A DNA stretch of 64,000 nucleotides from Achromobacter piechaudii NBRC 102461 (GTDB lineage Bacteria > Pseudomonadota > Gammaproteobacteria > Burkholderiales > Burkholderiaceae_B): the NCBI RefSeq assembly GCF_001571245.1, contig NZ_BCTK01000012.1, positions 124,001-188,000 of the forward strand, given 5' to 3'. Below are positions 56,443 to 64,000 of the stretch, piece after piece. Both the position numbers and the translations under genes were made by a program. Within the stretch, counting starts at the first letter, position 1. Every line of letters starts with the position of its first letter. The notes beneath the pieces are model-generated. The model saw only the letters and a list, made by a program, of their open reading frames with translations, searched no databases and was not told the DNA's origin.

Positions 56443-56472
56443 GGGCGCAGCCAAGCTCCGCCCCCGTTTTTT
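56443..56472 (+). terminator. Probable terminator of the second Bug gene
   Basis: GGGCG (56443-56447) can pair with CGCCC (56459-56463); T6 (56467-56472) follows after a short unpaired CCG. A second stem, CGGGCC/GGCCCG, lies just upstream (56409-56426). The stems are imperfect, so confidence is moderate. Confidence 0.5.
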
Positions 56473-56481
56473 CCACCGTTT

Positions 56482-56509
56482 TTGTTTGCGCTTGTAGAAA
56501 AAATATGTT
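56482..56509 (+). promoter_or_regulatory. Promoter of the leuA leader
   Basis: TTGTTT (56482-56487), a 16-nt spacer, TATGTT (56504-56509). It predicts a start near 56516, about 300 nt before leuA and only about 7 nt before the leader-peptide ATG. Confidence 0.55.
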
Positions 56510-56522
56510 TGACTAGCACCCT

Positions 56523-56651
56523 ATGGCCGCTCACCGCACCCTCCCCGCGATTGCCACCGGACGCTTTGCCGCTCCGGTCGCCGGCCTGCGCGCTCGTTCC
56601 TCTTTCGTTGCCGCGCTATCGCTATACCTACCGATCGGTTGCCGGGCCTAG
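56523..56651 (+). CDS. Candidate leucine leader peptide (leuL-like)
   Basis: A 42-codon open frame starting just after the leuA promoter. Its C-terminal part reads AALSLYLPIGCRA, with three CTA leucine codons at 56616, 56622 and 56628, alternating with Ser and Tyr. CTA is the rarest leucine codon in such GC-rich genomes. Clustered rare leucine codons before leuA are the hallmark of attenuation by leucyl-tRNA supply, as in the enteric leuL leader. No Shine-Dalgarno sequence precedes it, consistent with a nearly leaderless start. Confidence 0.55.
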   Translation: MAAHRTLPAIATGRFAAPVAGLRARSSFVAALSLYLPIGCRA

Positions 56652-56822
56652 TGTCCCCGTGGTAGCTCGGCAGCCACGTTTGCCACACGCGATTTCCCCC
56701 TTTTATTTGTGAATCCTGCCGGTTAATCACGGCAACCCCTGGCGCAAGACCGTCATCCGGTCGCAAGCGCAGTCGAGCCCCAGTGCTCACGGGATTCAAA
56801 AGAAACCGATCGAGGTGTAGTT
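56652..56822 (+). other. Structured leader between the leucine peptide and leuA
   Basis: 171 nt with several potential stems: CGTGG/CCACG (56657-56677), TGCCG/CGGCA (56717-56734) and GACCG/CGGTC nested in outer GCGC pairs (56744-56768). CCCCCTTTTATTT (56695-56707) is the only T-rich stretch. No single classical terminator is obvious, so if attenuation occurs it may act through translation or Rho. GAGGTG before leuA is its ribosome-binding site. Confidence 0.45.
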
Positions 56823-58535
56823 ATGATGCTTGCCAACCCCGCCACCAAATACGTCCCCTTCGCGCCGTTCACCCGCGACTTCTCCGAACGCACCTGGCCC
56901 AGCCGCCGCATCACCAAGGCGCCGATCTGGATGAGCACCGACTTGCGCGACGGCAACCAGGCCTTGATCGAACCGATGAGCGTCGAGCGCAAGCTCCGCT
57001 TCTTCGAGCAGTTGGTGAAGATCGGCTTCAAGGAAATCGAAGTGGGTTTCCCGTCGGCCTCGCAGACCGACTTCGATTTCGTGCGCAAGCTGATCGATGA
57101 AAAGCGCATCCCCGACGACGTCACCATCATCGTGCTGACCCAGTCGCGCGAAGACCTGATCAGCCGCACGGTCGAAGCCGCTGCCGGCGCCAAGCAGGCC
57201 ATCGTCCACATGTACAACGCCTGCGCGCCGGCCTTCCGCAAGGTCGTGTTCAACATGTCCAAGGACGAGATCAAGGGCATCGCGACCACGGGCACGCGCC
57301 TCATCAAGCAATACACCTCGCAGCGCCCCGAAACGAAATGGAGCTACGAGTATTCGCCCGAAGTCTTCAGCACCACCGAACCCGAATTCGCATTGGAAGT
57401 TTCCAACGCCGTGGCTGACGTCTGGCAGCCCACGCCCGATCACAAAATGGTGTTGAACCTCCCCGCCACGATCGAGGCGACCAGCCCCAACCTGTACGCC
57501 GACCAGATCGAATGGATGCACAAGAACCTGGCGCGCCGCGACAGCATCGTCTTGAGCGTGCATCCGCACAATGACCGCGGCACTGCCGTGGCCGCCGCCG
57601 AATTCGCCGTGATGGCGGGCGCTGACCGCATCGAAGGCTGCCTCTTCGGCAGCGGCGAGCGCACCGGCAACGTCGACCTCGTCACGCTTGCGTTGAACCT
57701 GTACACGCAAGGCGTGCATCCCGGCCTGGACTTCTCCGACATCGACGAAGTGCGCCGCTGCGCGGAATACTGCAACCAGTTGCCGGTGCACCCGCGTCAT
57801 CCGTATGCGGGTGACCTGGTCTTCACGGCATTCTCGGGTTCGCACCAGGACGCCATCAAGAAGGGCTTCGCGCTGCAACAGGCCGACGCCGTTTGGGAAG
57901 TTCCGTATTTGCCGATCGATCCGGCCGACCTGGGCCGCAGCTACGACGCCGTGATCCGCGTGAACAGCCAATCGGGCAAGGGCGGCGTGTCGTACCTGCT
58001 TGAGCAGGAACACGGTCTGGTCTTGCCGCGCCGCCTGCAAATCGAATTCAGCCGCGCCATCCAGCGCGTGACGGACGAGACGGGCAGCGAAGTGACCGCC
58101 GACGACGTGCACACGATCTTCAACCGCGAATACCTCGAACAGAAGTCGCCGTGGAAGCTGATCCGCCACCGCATCGACGGCAACCCGTCGGCCGGCGAAG
58201 GCCAGCATTTCAGCATCGAAGCCGAACTCGAATACAACGGCGAACGCCGTATCGTGACGGGCAAGGGTGACGGCGCCATCTCGGCCTTCGTGGCCGCGCT
58301 GGACGTGCCGGTCCGCATCATGGACTACCACGAGCACGCCATCGGCACCGGCACCGACACGCGCGCCGCCTCTTACGTCGAGCTGCGCGTCGGTGAGTCC
58401 AGCACAGGCTTTGGCGTCGGCATCGACCGCGACATCGTGACCGCCTCGTTCCAGGCCGTGCTGAGCGCCGTGAACCGCCACATCAACGCGGGCGCCGTGG
58501 CGTCCGCGGAACAGGAAGCCGCCGAGACCGCGTGA
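56823..58535 (+). CDS. leuA: 2-isopropylmalate synthase
   Basis: 570 residues, the long (yeast/actinobacterial-type) LeuA. It condenses acetyl-CoA and 2-ketoisovalerate, the first committed step of leucine synthesis. The TIM-barrel metal site is visible: DLRDGNQ (40-46) and HPHNDRGT (His247, His249). The C-terminal about 130 residues form the LeuA dimer/allosteric domain that senses leucine. Two ATGs occur at the start (56823, 56826). GAGGTG lies 5-8 nt upstream. Confidence 0.95.
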   Translation: MMLANPATKYVPFAPFTRDFSERTWPSRRITKAPIWMSTDLRDGNQALIEPMSVERKLRFFEQLVKIGFKEIEVGFPSASQTDFDFVRKLIDEKRIPDDVTIIVLTQSREDLISRTVEAAAGAKQAIVHMYNACAPAFRKVVFNMSKDEIKGIATTGTRLIKQYTSQRPETKWSYEYSPEVFSTTEPEFALEVSNAVADVWQPTPDHKMVLNLPATIEATSPNLYADQIEWMHKNLARRDSIVLSVHPHNDRGTAVAAAEFAVMAGADRIEGCLFGSGERTGNVDLVTLALNLYTQGVHPGLDFSDIDEVRRCAEYCNQLPVHPRHPYAGDLVFTAFSGSHQDAIKKGFALQQADAVWEVPYLPIDPADLGRSYDAVIRVNSQSGKGGVSYLLEQEHGLVLPRRLQIEFSRAIQRVTDETGSEVTADDVHTIFNREYLEQKSPWKLIRHRIDGNPSAGEGQHFSIEAELEYNGERRIVTGKGDGAISAFVAALDVPVRIMDYHEHAIGTGTDTRAASYVELRVGESSTGFGVGIDRDIVTASFQAVLSAVNRHINAGAVASAEQEAAETA

Positions 58536-58633
58536 TCCGCGCTCGCCACCTGAACTGAACGCCCAAGGCCAGCCCGAAACATGGGTTGGCCCTGACCCAG
58601 GAACACACCTCTTCTTGGCGCTACCGGCAAAAA

Positions 58634-58665
58634 AAAGCCCGCCTTATCGGCGGGCTTTCTGCTTT
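58634..58665 (+). terminator. Terminator after leuA
   Basis: AAAGCCCGCC (58634-58643), loop TTATC, GGCGGGCTTT (58649-58658), then CTGCTTT. It is preceded by a run of A, so it may also end the convergent amidase gene. Confidence 0.85.
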
Positions 58666-58722
58666 CCGGCTTCGGTAGTCAGCGTCGGCGTTCGGCTTTC
58701 AGCCGCCAGCCGCGCATCACGT

Positions 58723-60051
58723 TCACCCTCGCGGCCACATGTCGGACGCGCCGATGTCGGGCGCATTGGCCGCAAGCAGCTGCTCGTGGATCCACGCGCC
58801 GATCGCCAGGGTGCGATAGTCGTCATAGCGCTGACCGATCAGTTGCAGCCCCACGGGCAGGCCTTGCGGGCCGGTCGCGAAAGGCAGGTTCAGGCAGGGC
58901 AGGCCGAACAGCGTCCAGGGCCGCGAGAACTGCGGGTCGCCCGTGCCCAGGTCGGCGAAGGGCGCCTCACCGGCGGCGCTGGGCGCCAGCACCACGTCGT
59001 AGTCATCAAACCAGCTGTTCACGCGGGCACGCGACTCTTCGGCGCGGGCCAGATTCCTGATATGTTCCTCGGCCGTGATCTGCGCGCCGGCTTCCAGCAC
59101 GGCCTGGATTTTCGGACTGAGCTGGCCAGCATGTTGCAGACGCTCGTAGGCCAGCGACTGCGACGCTTCGTACGCCATGATGTCGGCGTGCAACTGCACC
59201 AGCATGCAATCCTGGGACGGCAGCGGCACTTCCTTTACGACGGCCCCCGCGCGCGACAGCGTGGCCGCAGCCTGCGCGAACGCTTCTTTCGTCTCGGCCT
59301 GCGCGTGCCGCCATTGCAGCGTGCGGCACATGCCCACGCGCGGCTTGGCGTCGTAGGACAGATTCTGCATGCGCGCATCGCGCATCATCACCGAGGCAAA
59401 CAACGCCACATCAGGCACCGACCGTGCAAAGCCGCCGACAGTGTCCAGCGACTCGGCCAGGCTTTTCACGCCGGCGCGGGGAATGGCCCCGAACGTAGGC
59501 TTGAAGCCGACGATGCCGCAGTAGGACGCAGGACGGATGATCGACCCCGCCGTTTGCGAGCCCAGCGCGAAGGGCACCATGTCGTCGGCGACGGCGGCGG
59601 CGGACCCGCTGGACGAGCCGCCCGGCGTGTAGGCTTCGTTGCGCGGGTTACGCGTGGGGCCGGCCTGGTAGGTGGCGAATTCGGTGGTGACGGTCTTGCC
59701 CACCACGATGGCCCCCGCGCCACGGCAAAGCGCCACGGCCGCGGCGTCCAGGCCGGGGCGATGGCGTTCGTAGATGGGTGACCCGTAGCGGGTGGGCAGG
59801 TCGACGGTGTCGAACAGGTCTTTGACGCCGATCGGCAGACCGTGCAGCGGGCCTTGCAACGGGCCATCGTCCAGCACCTGGGCAACGTCCAGCGCCGCCT
59901 GCTTTTGCAGCGCGGTCCAGGCATGGATGGTGTTCTCGCGCTGCTCGATGCGCGCAAAACAGGCACGCACCAGTTGCACCGCGGTTAACTCGCGCCGTTG
60001 CAGCTTGCGCGCGGCTTGAACCGCGCCAAGGCTGTTTAAGGCAGTAGACAT
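58723..60051 (-). CDS. Amidase signature family hydrolase
   Basis: 442 residues from ATG 60051 (MSTALNS), with AAAGGA in front. The catalytic triad is complete: Lys in IGVKDLF, cis-Ser in PGGSSSGSAAA, and the nucleophile Ser in SQTAGSIIRPAS. It is distinct from the amidase at 26729-28150. The substrate is unknown; no GatB/GatC and no transporter lies on its strand. It is divergent from the LacI-family regulator, 320 nt away. Confidence 0.88.
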   Translation of the reverse strand: MSTALNSLGAVQAARKLQRRELTAVQLVRACFARIEQRENTIHAWTALQKQAALDVAQVLDDGPLQGPLHGLPIGVKDLFDTVDLPTRYGSPIYERHRPGLDAAAVALCRGAGAIVVGKTVTTEFATYQAGPTRNPRNEAYTPGGSSSGSAAAVADDMVPFALGSQTAGSIIRPASYCGIVGFKPTFGAIPRAGVKSLAESLDTVGGFARSVPDVALFASVMMRDARMQNLSYDAKPRVGMCRTLQWRHAQAETKEAFAQAAATLSRAGAVVKEVPLPSQDCMLVQLHADIMAYEASQSLAYERLQHAGQLSPKIQAVLEAGAQITAEEHIRNLARAEESRARVNSWFDDYDVVLAPSAAGEAPFADLGTGDPQFSRPWTLFGLPCLNLPFATGPQGLPVGLQLIGQRYDDYRTLAIGAWIHEQLLAANAPDIGASDMWPRG

Positions 60052-60371
60052 TTTCCTTTCCTCTTTACCGGCGCCGCGCAAGGCGCGGCAGCTGATTACG
60101 CACCCGGTCCCCTTGACCGAGGGGTCTGTCCTTTGCGATCCCGGCGCCAGGGCGACGGGGTGGCGAGCGAACCGATCCCAGCCATTGTGCGCACCGCGTC
60201 AATTAGGAAAAACACCAGAAACACCGTGTTTTCCAGGGTAGAACGACTGCGTCGCGCCTTGGCTTTATGTTGTTGCGTTCACGTCAGCATAGCGCAAACC
60301 CGTGCAACACAAAGGTCATATTTGTCTTGTAAGATGAAAACGTTTTCAGCAAATCGACAATCGACCTCGGT
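60052..60371. promoter_or_regulatory. Divergent amidase/lacI control region
   Basis: 320 nt without a gene. It contains a stem GCCGCGC-AAG-GCGCGGC (60073-60089) in the amidase leader, a 13-bp palindrome AAACAC-C-GTGTTT (60219-60231), a possible amidase promoter on the minus strand (TTTGTG 60313-60308, 16-nt spacer, TATGCT 60291-60286), and the LacI-type operator listed separately. Confidence 0.45.
60335..60348. promoter_or_regulatory. LacI/GalR-type operator O1
   Basis: TGAAAACGTTTTCA is a perfect 14-bp palindrome with the central CG that is typical of LacI/GalR-family operators. It lies 24 bp before the ATG of the LacI-family gene, suggesting autoregulation. A near copy lies at 62289-62302. 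Confidence 0.75.
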
Positions 60372-61385
60372 ATGGCTACGCGCCCGTCGCCCCGCTTTTC
60401 CATCATTGAAGTGGCCCGCAAGGCTGGCGTATCGCCGGCGACGGTTTCGCGCGCGTTCAACCAGCCTGAAATCGTGCATCCGGACACCTTGGCGCACATC
60501 CGCAACGTGGCCAAGCGCGCGGGGTTCAGGCCCAATCGTGTGGGCCGCAGCCTGCGTTCGGGCAGCACCCGCACCATCGGCCTGATCCTGCCCACGCTGT
60601 CCAATCCGGTGTTTGCCGAGTGCTTCGAAGGCGCCGAGCGCCGCGCGCGCGAATCGGGCTACAGCGTCATGCTGACCGCCACCGGCTACGACCCGGCCGT
60701 TGAGTCCGCCGCCGTGCAGGGCCTGATCGATCATCAAGTGGATGGCCTGATCCTGACCGTGGCCGACGTCAACAAAAGCGCCACGCTGGACGACCTGGAC
60801 AGCGCCGGCATGCCCTACGTGCTGGTCTACAACGAGTCCGCGACGCACCCATTCGCGTCCGTGGACAACCGCGCCGCGGCCAGCGACATGGTCGCCCACC
60901 TGGCCGCGCTGGGGCATCGCCGCATCGCACTGGTGACGGGCCCGTTGACCGCGTCGGACCGCGCCAGGCGCCGCCTGAGCGGCGCGCGCGCCTGCGCCAA
61001 GAAGCTGGGCCTGGACACCGTGCAGCACATCGCGATGAGCTCGCACACGGGCAGCGACGCCGACGTACTCAAGGCCGCCTTGCGCGGCAAACAGGCGCCT
61101 ACCGCGTTGTTCTGCTCAAACGACTTGCTCGCCACCGCCGTCATCGCCGACCTGGTGGCGCTGGGCTTGCGCGTGCCTTCCGATATTTCGGTATGCGGTT
61201 TTGACGGCATGCGCTTTGGCGCATTGCTGACGCCGCCGCTGACGACGGTGGCGCAACCCAGCGACGGCATCGGACAGACGGCGTGCTCGAACCTGCTGGC
61301 GCAGATCCATGGCCAGCCCGCCCAATCGAATCGCCTGCCGCATTGCATCGTGGTGGGCGGCACCGCGGCCTCGGTACGCCGCTGA
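60372..61385 (+). CDS. LacI-family transcriptional regulator
   Basis: 337 residues. An N-terminal HTH (about 9-58; SIIEVARKAGVSPATVSRAFNQPEIV) with hinge helix is followed by a periplasmic-binding-like sugar sensor (about 68-330; RTIGLILPTLSNPVFAECFEGAERRA). It lies upstream of a phosphodiesterase and a Ugp-type transporter and is their likely repressor, with palindromic operators in front of itself and of the transporter. The ligand is probably a glycerophospho compound or derivative (inference). Confidence 0.94.
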   Translation: MATRPSPRFSIIEVARKAGVSPATVSRAFNQPEIVHPDTLAHIRNVAKRAGFRPNRVGRSLRSGSTRTIGLILPTLSNPVFAECFEGAERRARESGYSVMLTATGYDPAVESAAVQGLIDHQVDGLILTVADVNKSATLDDLDSAGMPYVLVYNESATHPFASVDNRAAASDMVAHLAALGHRRIALVTGPLTASDRARRRLSGARACAKKLGLDTVQHIAMSSHTGSDADVLKAALRGKQAPTALFCSNDLLATAVIADLVALGLRVPSDISVCGFDGMRFGALLTPPLTTVAQPSDGIGQTACSNLLAQIHGQPAQSNRLPHCIVVGGTAASVRR

Positions 61386-61414
61386 ACCTTTCCATTCCGA
61401 CATACGCACGCATC

Positions 61415-62212
61415 ATGCTTATTGCCCAAATCACCGACCTGCACATGCGCACCCCGGGCGACAAGGCCTACGGTGTCATCGACCCGGCCGCCTTCCTGGC
61501 GCCGGCCGTGCTCGCGCTGAACGCGCTGACGCCCCGGCCCGACTGCGTGCTGATCACGGGCGACCTCACCGACCTGGGGCGCCCGCATGAATACCAGGTG
61601 CTGCGCGAGCATCTGCAAGCACTGGAGATTCCCTATTTCCTGCTGCCGGGCAATCACGACGACCGCACCCAATTGCGCGCCGCTTTTCCCGACCACACCT
61701 ACTTGCAGGGCGCCGGCCCCTTCATCCAGTACGCCATCGAGACCTATCCGCTGCGCCTGCTGGCGCTGGACACGGTGGTGCCGATGAAAAGCCACGGCGA
61801 ACTGTGCCAGGACCGGCTCGATTGGCTGGCCGCGCGCCTGGCCGAACAGCCCGACCGGCCCACGTTGGTGCTGATGCACCATCCGCCGTTCCTGACCGGC
61901 ATCGAACACATGGACGCCATCGGCCTGCTGGCCGGCGCGCCGGAACTGGAACGCATCGTGTCGCGCTTTCCGAATGTGGAGCGCGTGCTGTGCGGCCATC
62001 TGCACCGCACCATCTTCCAGCGTTTTGGCGGCACGATCGCATCCACCTGTCCCGGCACCGCACACCAATTGGCGCTTGAACTGGGACCGCGCCCGACGCT
62101 GCAATACATCATGGAACCGCCCGGCTACCAGCTGCATTGGTGGCAAGGCGCGAGCCTGGTCACGCATCACGCGGTGCTGGGGGATTACCCGGGTCCTTAT
62201 CCGTTTGCATGA
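61415..62212 (+). CDS. Class III phosphodiesterase, GpdQ-like glycerophosphodiesterase
   Basis: 265 residues. All seven metal ligands known for Enterobacter GpdQ occur at the same residue numbers: Asp8, His10, Asp50, Asn80, His156, His195, His197 (TDLH, TGDLTD, GNHDD, MHHPP, GHLH). GpdQ-type enzymes split glycerophosphodiesters into glycerol-3-phosphate and an alcohol in the cytoplasm; cyclic-nucleotide phosphodiesterase activity is the alternative. It begins 29 nt after the LacI gene and precedes a Ugp-like importer, which supports the glycerophosphodiester role. Confidence 0.9.
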   Translation: MLIAQITDLHMRTPGDKAYGVIDPAAFLAPAVLALNALTPRPDCVLITGDLTDLGRPHEYQVLREHLQALEIPYFLLPGNHDDRTQLRAAFPDHTYLQGAGPFIQYAIETYPLRLLALDTVVPMKSHGELCQDRLDWLAARLAEQPDRPTLVLMHHPPFLTGIEHMDAIGLLAGAPELERIVSRFPNVERVLCGHLHRTIFQRFGGTIASTCPGTAHQLALELGPRPTLQYIMEPPGYQLHWWQGASLVTHHAVLGDYPGPYPFA

Positions 62213-62288
62213 ACGCGGCGCGAGGGTTGCGCCGCTGAGTTTGAGGCCGTCAGGCTTGCCACGAATCCGTCATGTTTGCGCTGCACAA

Positions 62289-62302
62289 TGAAAAGGTTTT
62301 CA
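62289..62302. promoter_or_regulatory. LacI/GalR-type operator O2
   Basis: TGAAAAGGTTTTCA matches operator O1 at 13 of 14 positions; only the central base pair differs. It lies 46 bp before the transporter ATPase gene. A further perfect inverted repeat, GATCTAA-CAA-TTAGATC (62320-62336), lies between it and the ATG. Confidence 0.7.
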
Positions 62303-62347
62303 TAACAGGCAACAATGCGGATCTAACAATTAGATCGTCGAGACAGC

Positions 62348-63403
62348 ATGTCATCCATCGTCCTGGATAACCTCACCAAACAGTACGGCAGCGCCGCCGC
62401 CATCCACGGCGTGAGCTTCACGGTGCCTGCCGGCAGCTTCACGGTTCTGCTGGGCCCGTCGGGCTGCGGCAAGTCGACCACCTTGCGCATGATCGCCGGC
62501 CTGGATACGCCAACGTCCGGCACCATACGCATCGGCGAGCGCGACGTCACGCAGTTGCCGCCGGCCAAGCGCCGCATCTCCATGGTGTTTCAGTCCTACG
62601 CGCTGTTCCCGCACCTGTCGGTGCGCGAGAACATCCTGTTCGGCCTGAAAGTGCGCAAGGAACCCGCGCGCGACTTCGAACGGCGCTTGCAGCGCGTGGC
62701 CAGCCTGTTGGGCCTGGGCCATCTGCTGGACCGCAAGCCCTCGCAATTGTCGGGTGGCCAGCAACAGCGCGTGGCGCTGGGGCGCGCGGTGATTTCCGAG
62801 GCGCCGGTGTGCCTGATGGACGAGCCGCTGTCCAACCTGGACGCGCAGCTGCGCCACGAAATGCGCCGCGAGATCCGCGCCTTGCAGCAGGACTTGGGCA
62901 TCACGATGGTCTACGTCACGCACGACCAGACCGAGGCGATGAGCATGGCCGATCAGGTGGTGCTGTTGCGTGGCGGCCAGATCGAACAGCACGACACCCC
63001 GGACGGCCTGTATGCGCGGCCGGCCAGCGAATTCGCGGCGCGCTTTATCGGCACGCCGCCCATGAACCTGATCGGGCTGGCCGCCGCGAGCGGCGCGGCC
63101 GTCATCGCCGGCACGCAAGGCCCCGTGATCGCGAACGCGCCGGCCGGCGCGGTCAAGCTGGGCGTGCGCCCTGAACACATCCGCATCGATAGCGCCGGCA
63201 TCCCGGCCATCGTCGAAAGCGTCGAATACTTCGGCGCGGACTCCATCGTGGTGTGCCGCGTTGGCGACACCAGCGGCGTGGCCGTGAGGGTGGGCGGCCA
63301 TCTGCGCGCCCGCGCCGGCGAGGCCCTGGGCCTGTCGTGGCAAGACGGGCAACAGCATTTCTTTGCCGCCGATTCGGCGGTCATCAACACCGTCGGGCGC
63401 TAG
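62348..63403 (+). CDS. Ugp-like ABC transporter ATP-binding protein
   Basis: 351 residues. Walker A GPSGCGKST (36-44), Q-loop, signature LSGGQQQR, Walker B VCLMDEPLSNLDA, then a TOBE domain from about 235. It belongs to the MalK/UgpC (CUT1) family that energises sugar and glycerol-3-phosphate uptake. No strong Shine-Dalgarno sequence is seen. It is the first transporter gene after operator O2 and precedes the binding-protein gene; the permeases are presumably beyond the window. In most Ugp operons the ATPase is last, so the order is unusual. Confidence 0.92.
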   Translation: MSSIVLDNLTKQYGSAAAIHGVSFTVPAGSFTVLLGPSGCGKSTTLRMIAGLDTPTSGTIRIGERDVTQLPPAKRRISMVFQSYALFPHLSVRENILFGLKVRKEPARDFERRLQRVASLLGLGHLLDRKPSQLSGGQQQRVALGRAVISEAPVCLMDEPLSNLDAQLRHEMRREIRALQQDLGITMVYVTHDQTEAMSMADQVVLLRGGQIEQHDTPDGLYARPASEFAARFIGTPPMNLIGLAAASGAAVIAGTQGPVIANAPAGAVKLGVRPEHIRIDSAGIPAIVESVEYFGADSIVVCRVGDTSGVAVRVGGHLRARAGEALGLSWQDGQQHFFAADSAVINTVGR

Positions 63404-63436
63404 TAGCCGCCCATTGCACTGGAAAGGAAACGCACC

Positions 63437-64000
63437 ATGCGACGCATCGTTCTGAAGACCCTGGCCGCCAGCCTGGCCGCCGCTTGCCTGTCCCTGCCTG
63501 CTCAGGCGCAAAACAAACCCGTCGAGGTTGAGTTCTATTACCCGGTCGCCGTCGGCGGCCCGATCACCAAGATCGTCGACGACATGGTCGCGGATTTCCA
63601 AAAGGAGAATCCCGACATCAAGATCAAGCCGATCTATGCCGGCTCGTATCAGGACTCCATCGCCAAGGCGCTGACGGCGCTCAAGGGCGGCACGCCGCCG
63701 CAATTGGCCGTGCTGCTGTCCACCGACATGTTCACGCTGATCGATGAAGACGCCATCGTGCCGATCGATTCGCTGGCCAAGAGCGATGCCGACAAGAAGT
63801 GGCTGGGCGGCTTCTATGACGCCTTCATGCAGAACAGCCGCACGGGCGGCCACACCTGGGGCGTGCCGTTCCAGCGTTCGACCATCGTGATGTACTACAA
63901 CAAGGACCTGTTCAAGGCAGCGGGCCTGGATCCGGAACGCGCGCCGGCCACCTGGGCGGAGCTGGTCGACTACGGCAAGAAGCTGACCCGGCAGGACGCC
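63437..64000 (+). CDS. Ugp-like ABC transporter substrate-binding protein (3' end outside window)
   Basis: The first 188 residues are in the window. A signal peptide ends near AQA-QNKP, and the mature start (VEVEFYYPVAVGGPITKIVDDM) is that of UgpB-like family 1 receptors; PFQRSTIVMYYNKDLFKAAGLDP is also typical. It probably binds glycerol-3-phosphate or glycerophosphodiesters, given the GpdQ neighbour. GGAAAGG lies before the ATG, which is 33 nt after the ATPase gene. Confidence 0.92.
   Translation, partial: MRRIVLKTLAASLAAACLSLPAQAQNKPVEVEFYYPVAVGGPITKIVDDMVADFQKENPDIKIKPIYAGSYQDSIAKALTALKGGTPPQLAVLLSTDMFTLIDEDAIVPIDSLAKSDADKKWLGGFYDAFMQNSRTGGHTWGVPFQRSTIVMYYNKDLFKAAGLDPERAPATWAELVDYGKKLTRQDA

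Noticed and set aside
56482..56712. 76-codon alternative frame over the leuA leader
   Set aside because: It starts at the promoter -35, before the predicted transcript, and is Pro/Leu-rich by composition only; the 42-codon frame with three CTA codons fits a leader better.
62351..63853. 500-codon minus-strand frame opposite the Ugp-like ATPase
   Set aside because: A shadow of a full ABC ATPase and a secreted receptor on the plus strand; composition dominated by His, Arg, Gln, Gly.

Overview
The window is a continuous, gene-dense stretch of a GC-rich (roughly two-thirds G+C) betaproteobacterial chromosome. Gene content and order point to Alcaligenaceae, close to Achromobacter or Bordetella: an mla cluster followed by ibaG-murA-hisGDCBHAFIE-hinT-tatABC, then petABC-sspA-sspB, and orphan Bug-type tripartite-tricarboxylate receptors sitting beside amidases. 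This genus-level placement is inferred from synteny and protein character; no search was run. No phage, transposase, integrase or CRISPR array is visible.

Layout. 1-2793: end of the Mla lipid-transport operon (mlaE partial, mlaD, mlaA, mlaC) closed by a terminator. 2968-14974: a long co-directional array with many 4-nt start/stop overlaps: an ABC-2 exporter pair, ibaG, murA, the complete set of histidine genes except hisZ, hinT and tatABC. 15097-18140: a small HTH regulator, a DegS-like protease divergent from a Nif3 protein, and mscL. 18281-22502: cytochrome bc1 genes petABC and the stringent-starvation genes sspAB. 22665-24203: tRNA-Thr followed by a less GC-rich islet holding a membrane-anchored GAF-like protein and a 68-residue companion of unknown function. 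24246-29100: a gntP-Bug-amidase operon divergent from an IclR regulator. 29121-29320: tRNA-Asn with clear promoter and terminator.

29482-37130: LysR, RidA plus a class V PLP enzyme, an EamA exporter, an AraC regulator, and a membrane protein/GTPase pair of the DUF2868/DUF3482 type. 37229-44190: a peptide ABC importer operon ending with an amidohydrolase, preceded by a long leader. 44217-50647: a DUF945 protein, an RhlE-type helicase, a LysE exporter, prfC and a Cys-rich secreted protein. 50717-54560 (minus strand): bacterioferritin, a DMT exporter, bacterioferritin-associated ferredoxin with a Fur-like box, and rpoN. 54577-58535: a two-TM protein, a second Bug receptor, and leuA with a candidate leucine leader peptide. 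58723-64000: an amidase, then a LacI-family regulator, a GpdQ-like phosphodiesterase and a Ugp-like ABC transporter (the window ends inside its binding protein). The last group is linked by two copies of a near-identical palindromic operator.

The most noteworthy items are the LacI/GpdQ/Ugp-like regulon, the leuA leader peptide with three clustered CTA codons, the GAF/small-protein islet after tRNA-Thr, the terminator directly in front of sspA, and a bacterioferritin whose ferroxidase position 127 is Thr rather than Glu.
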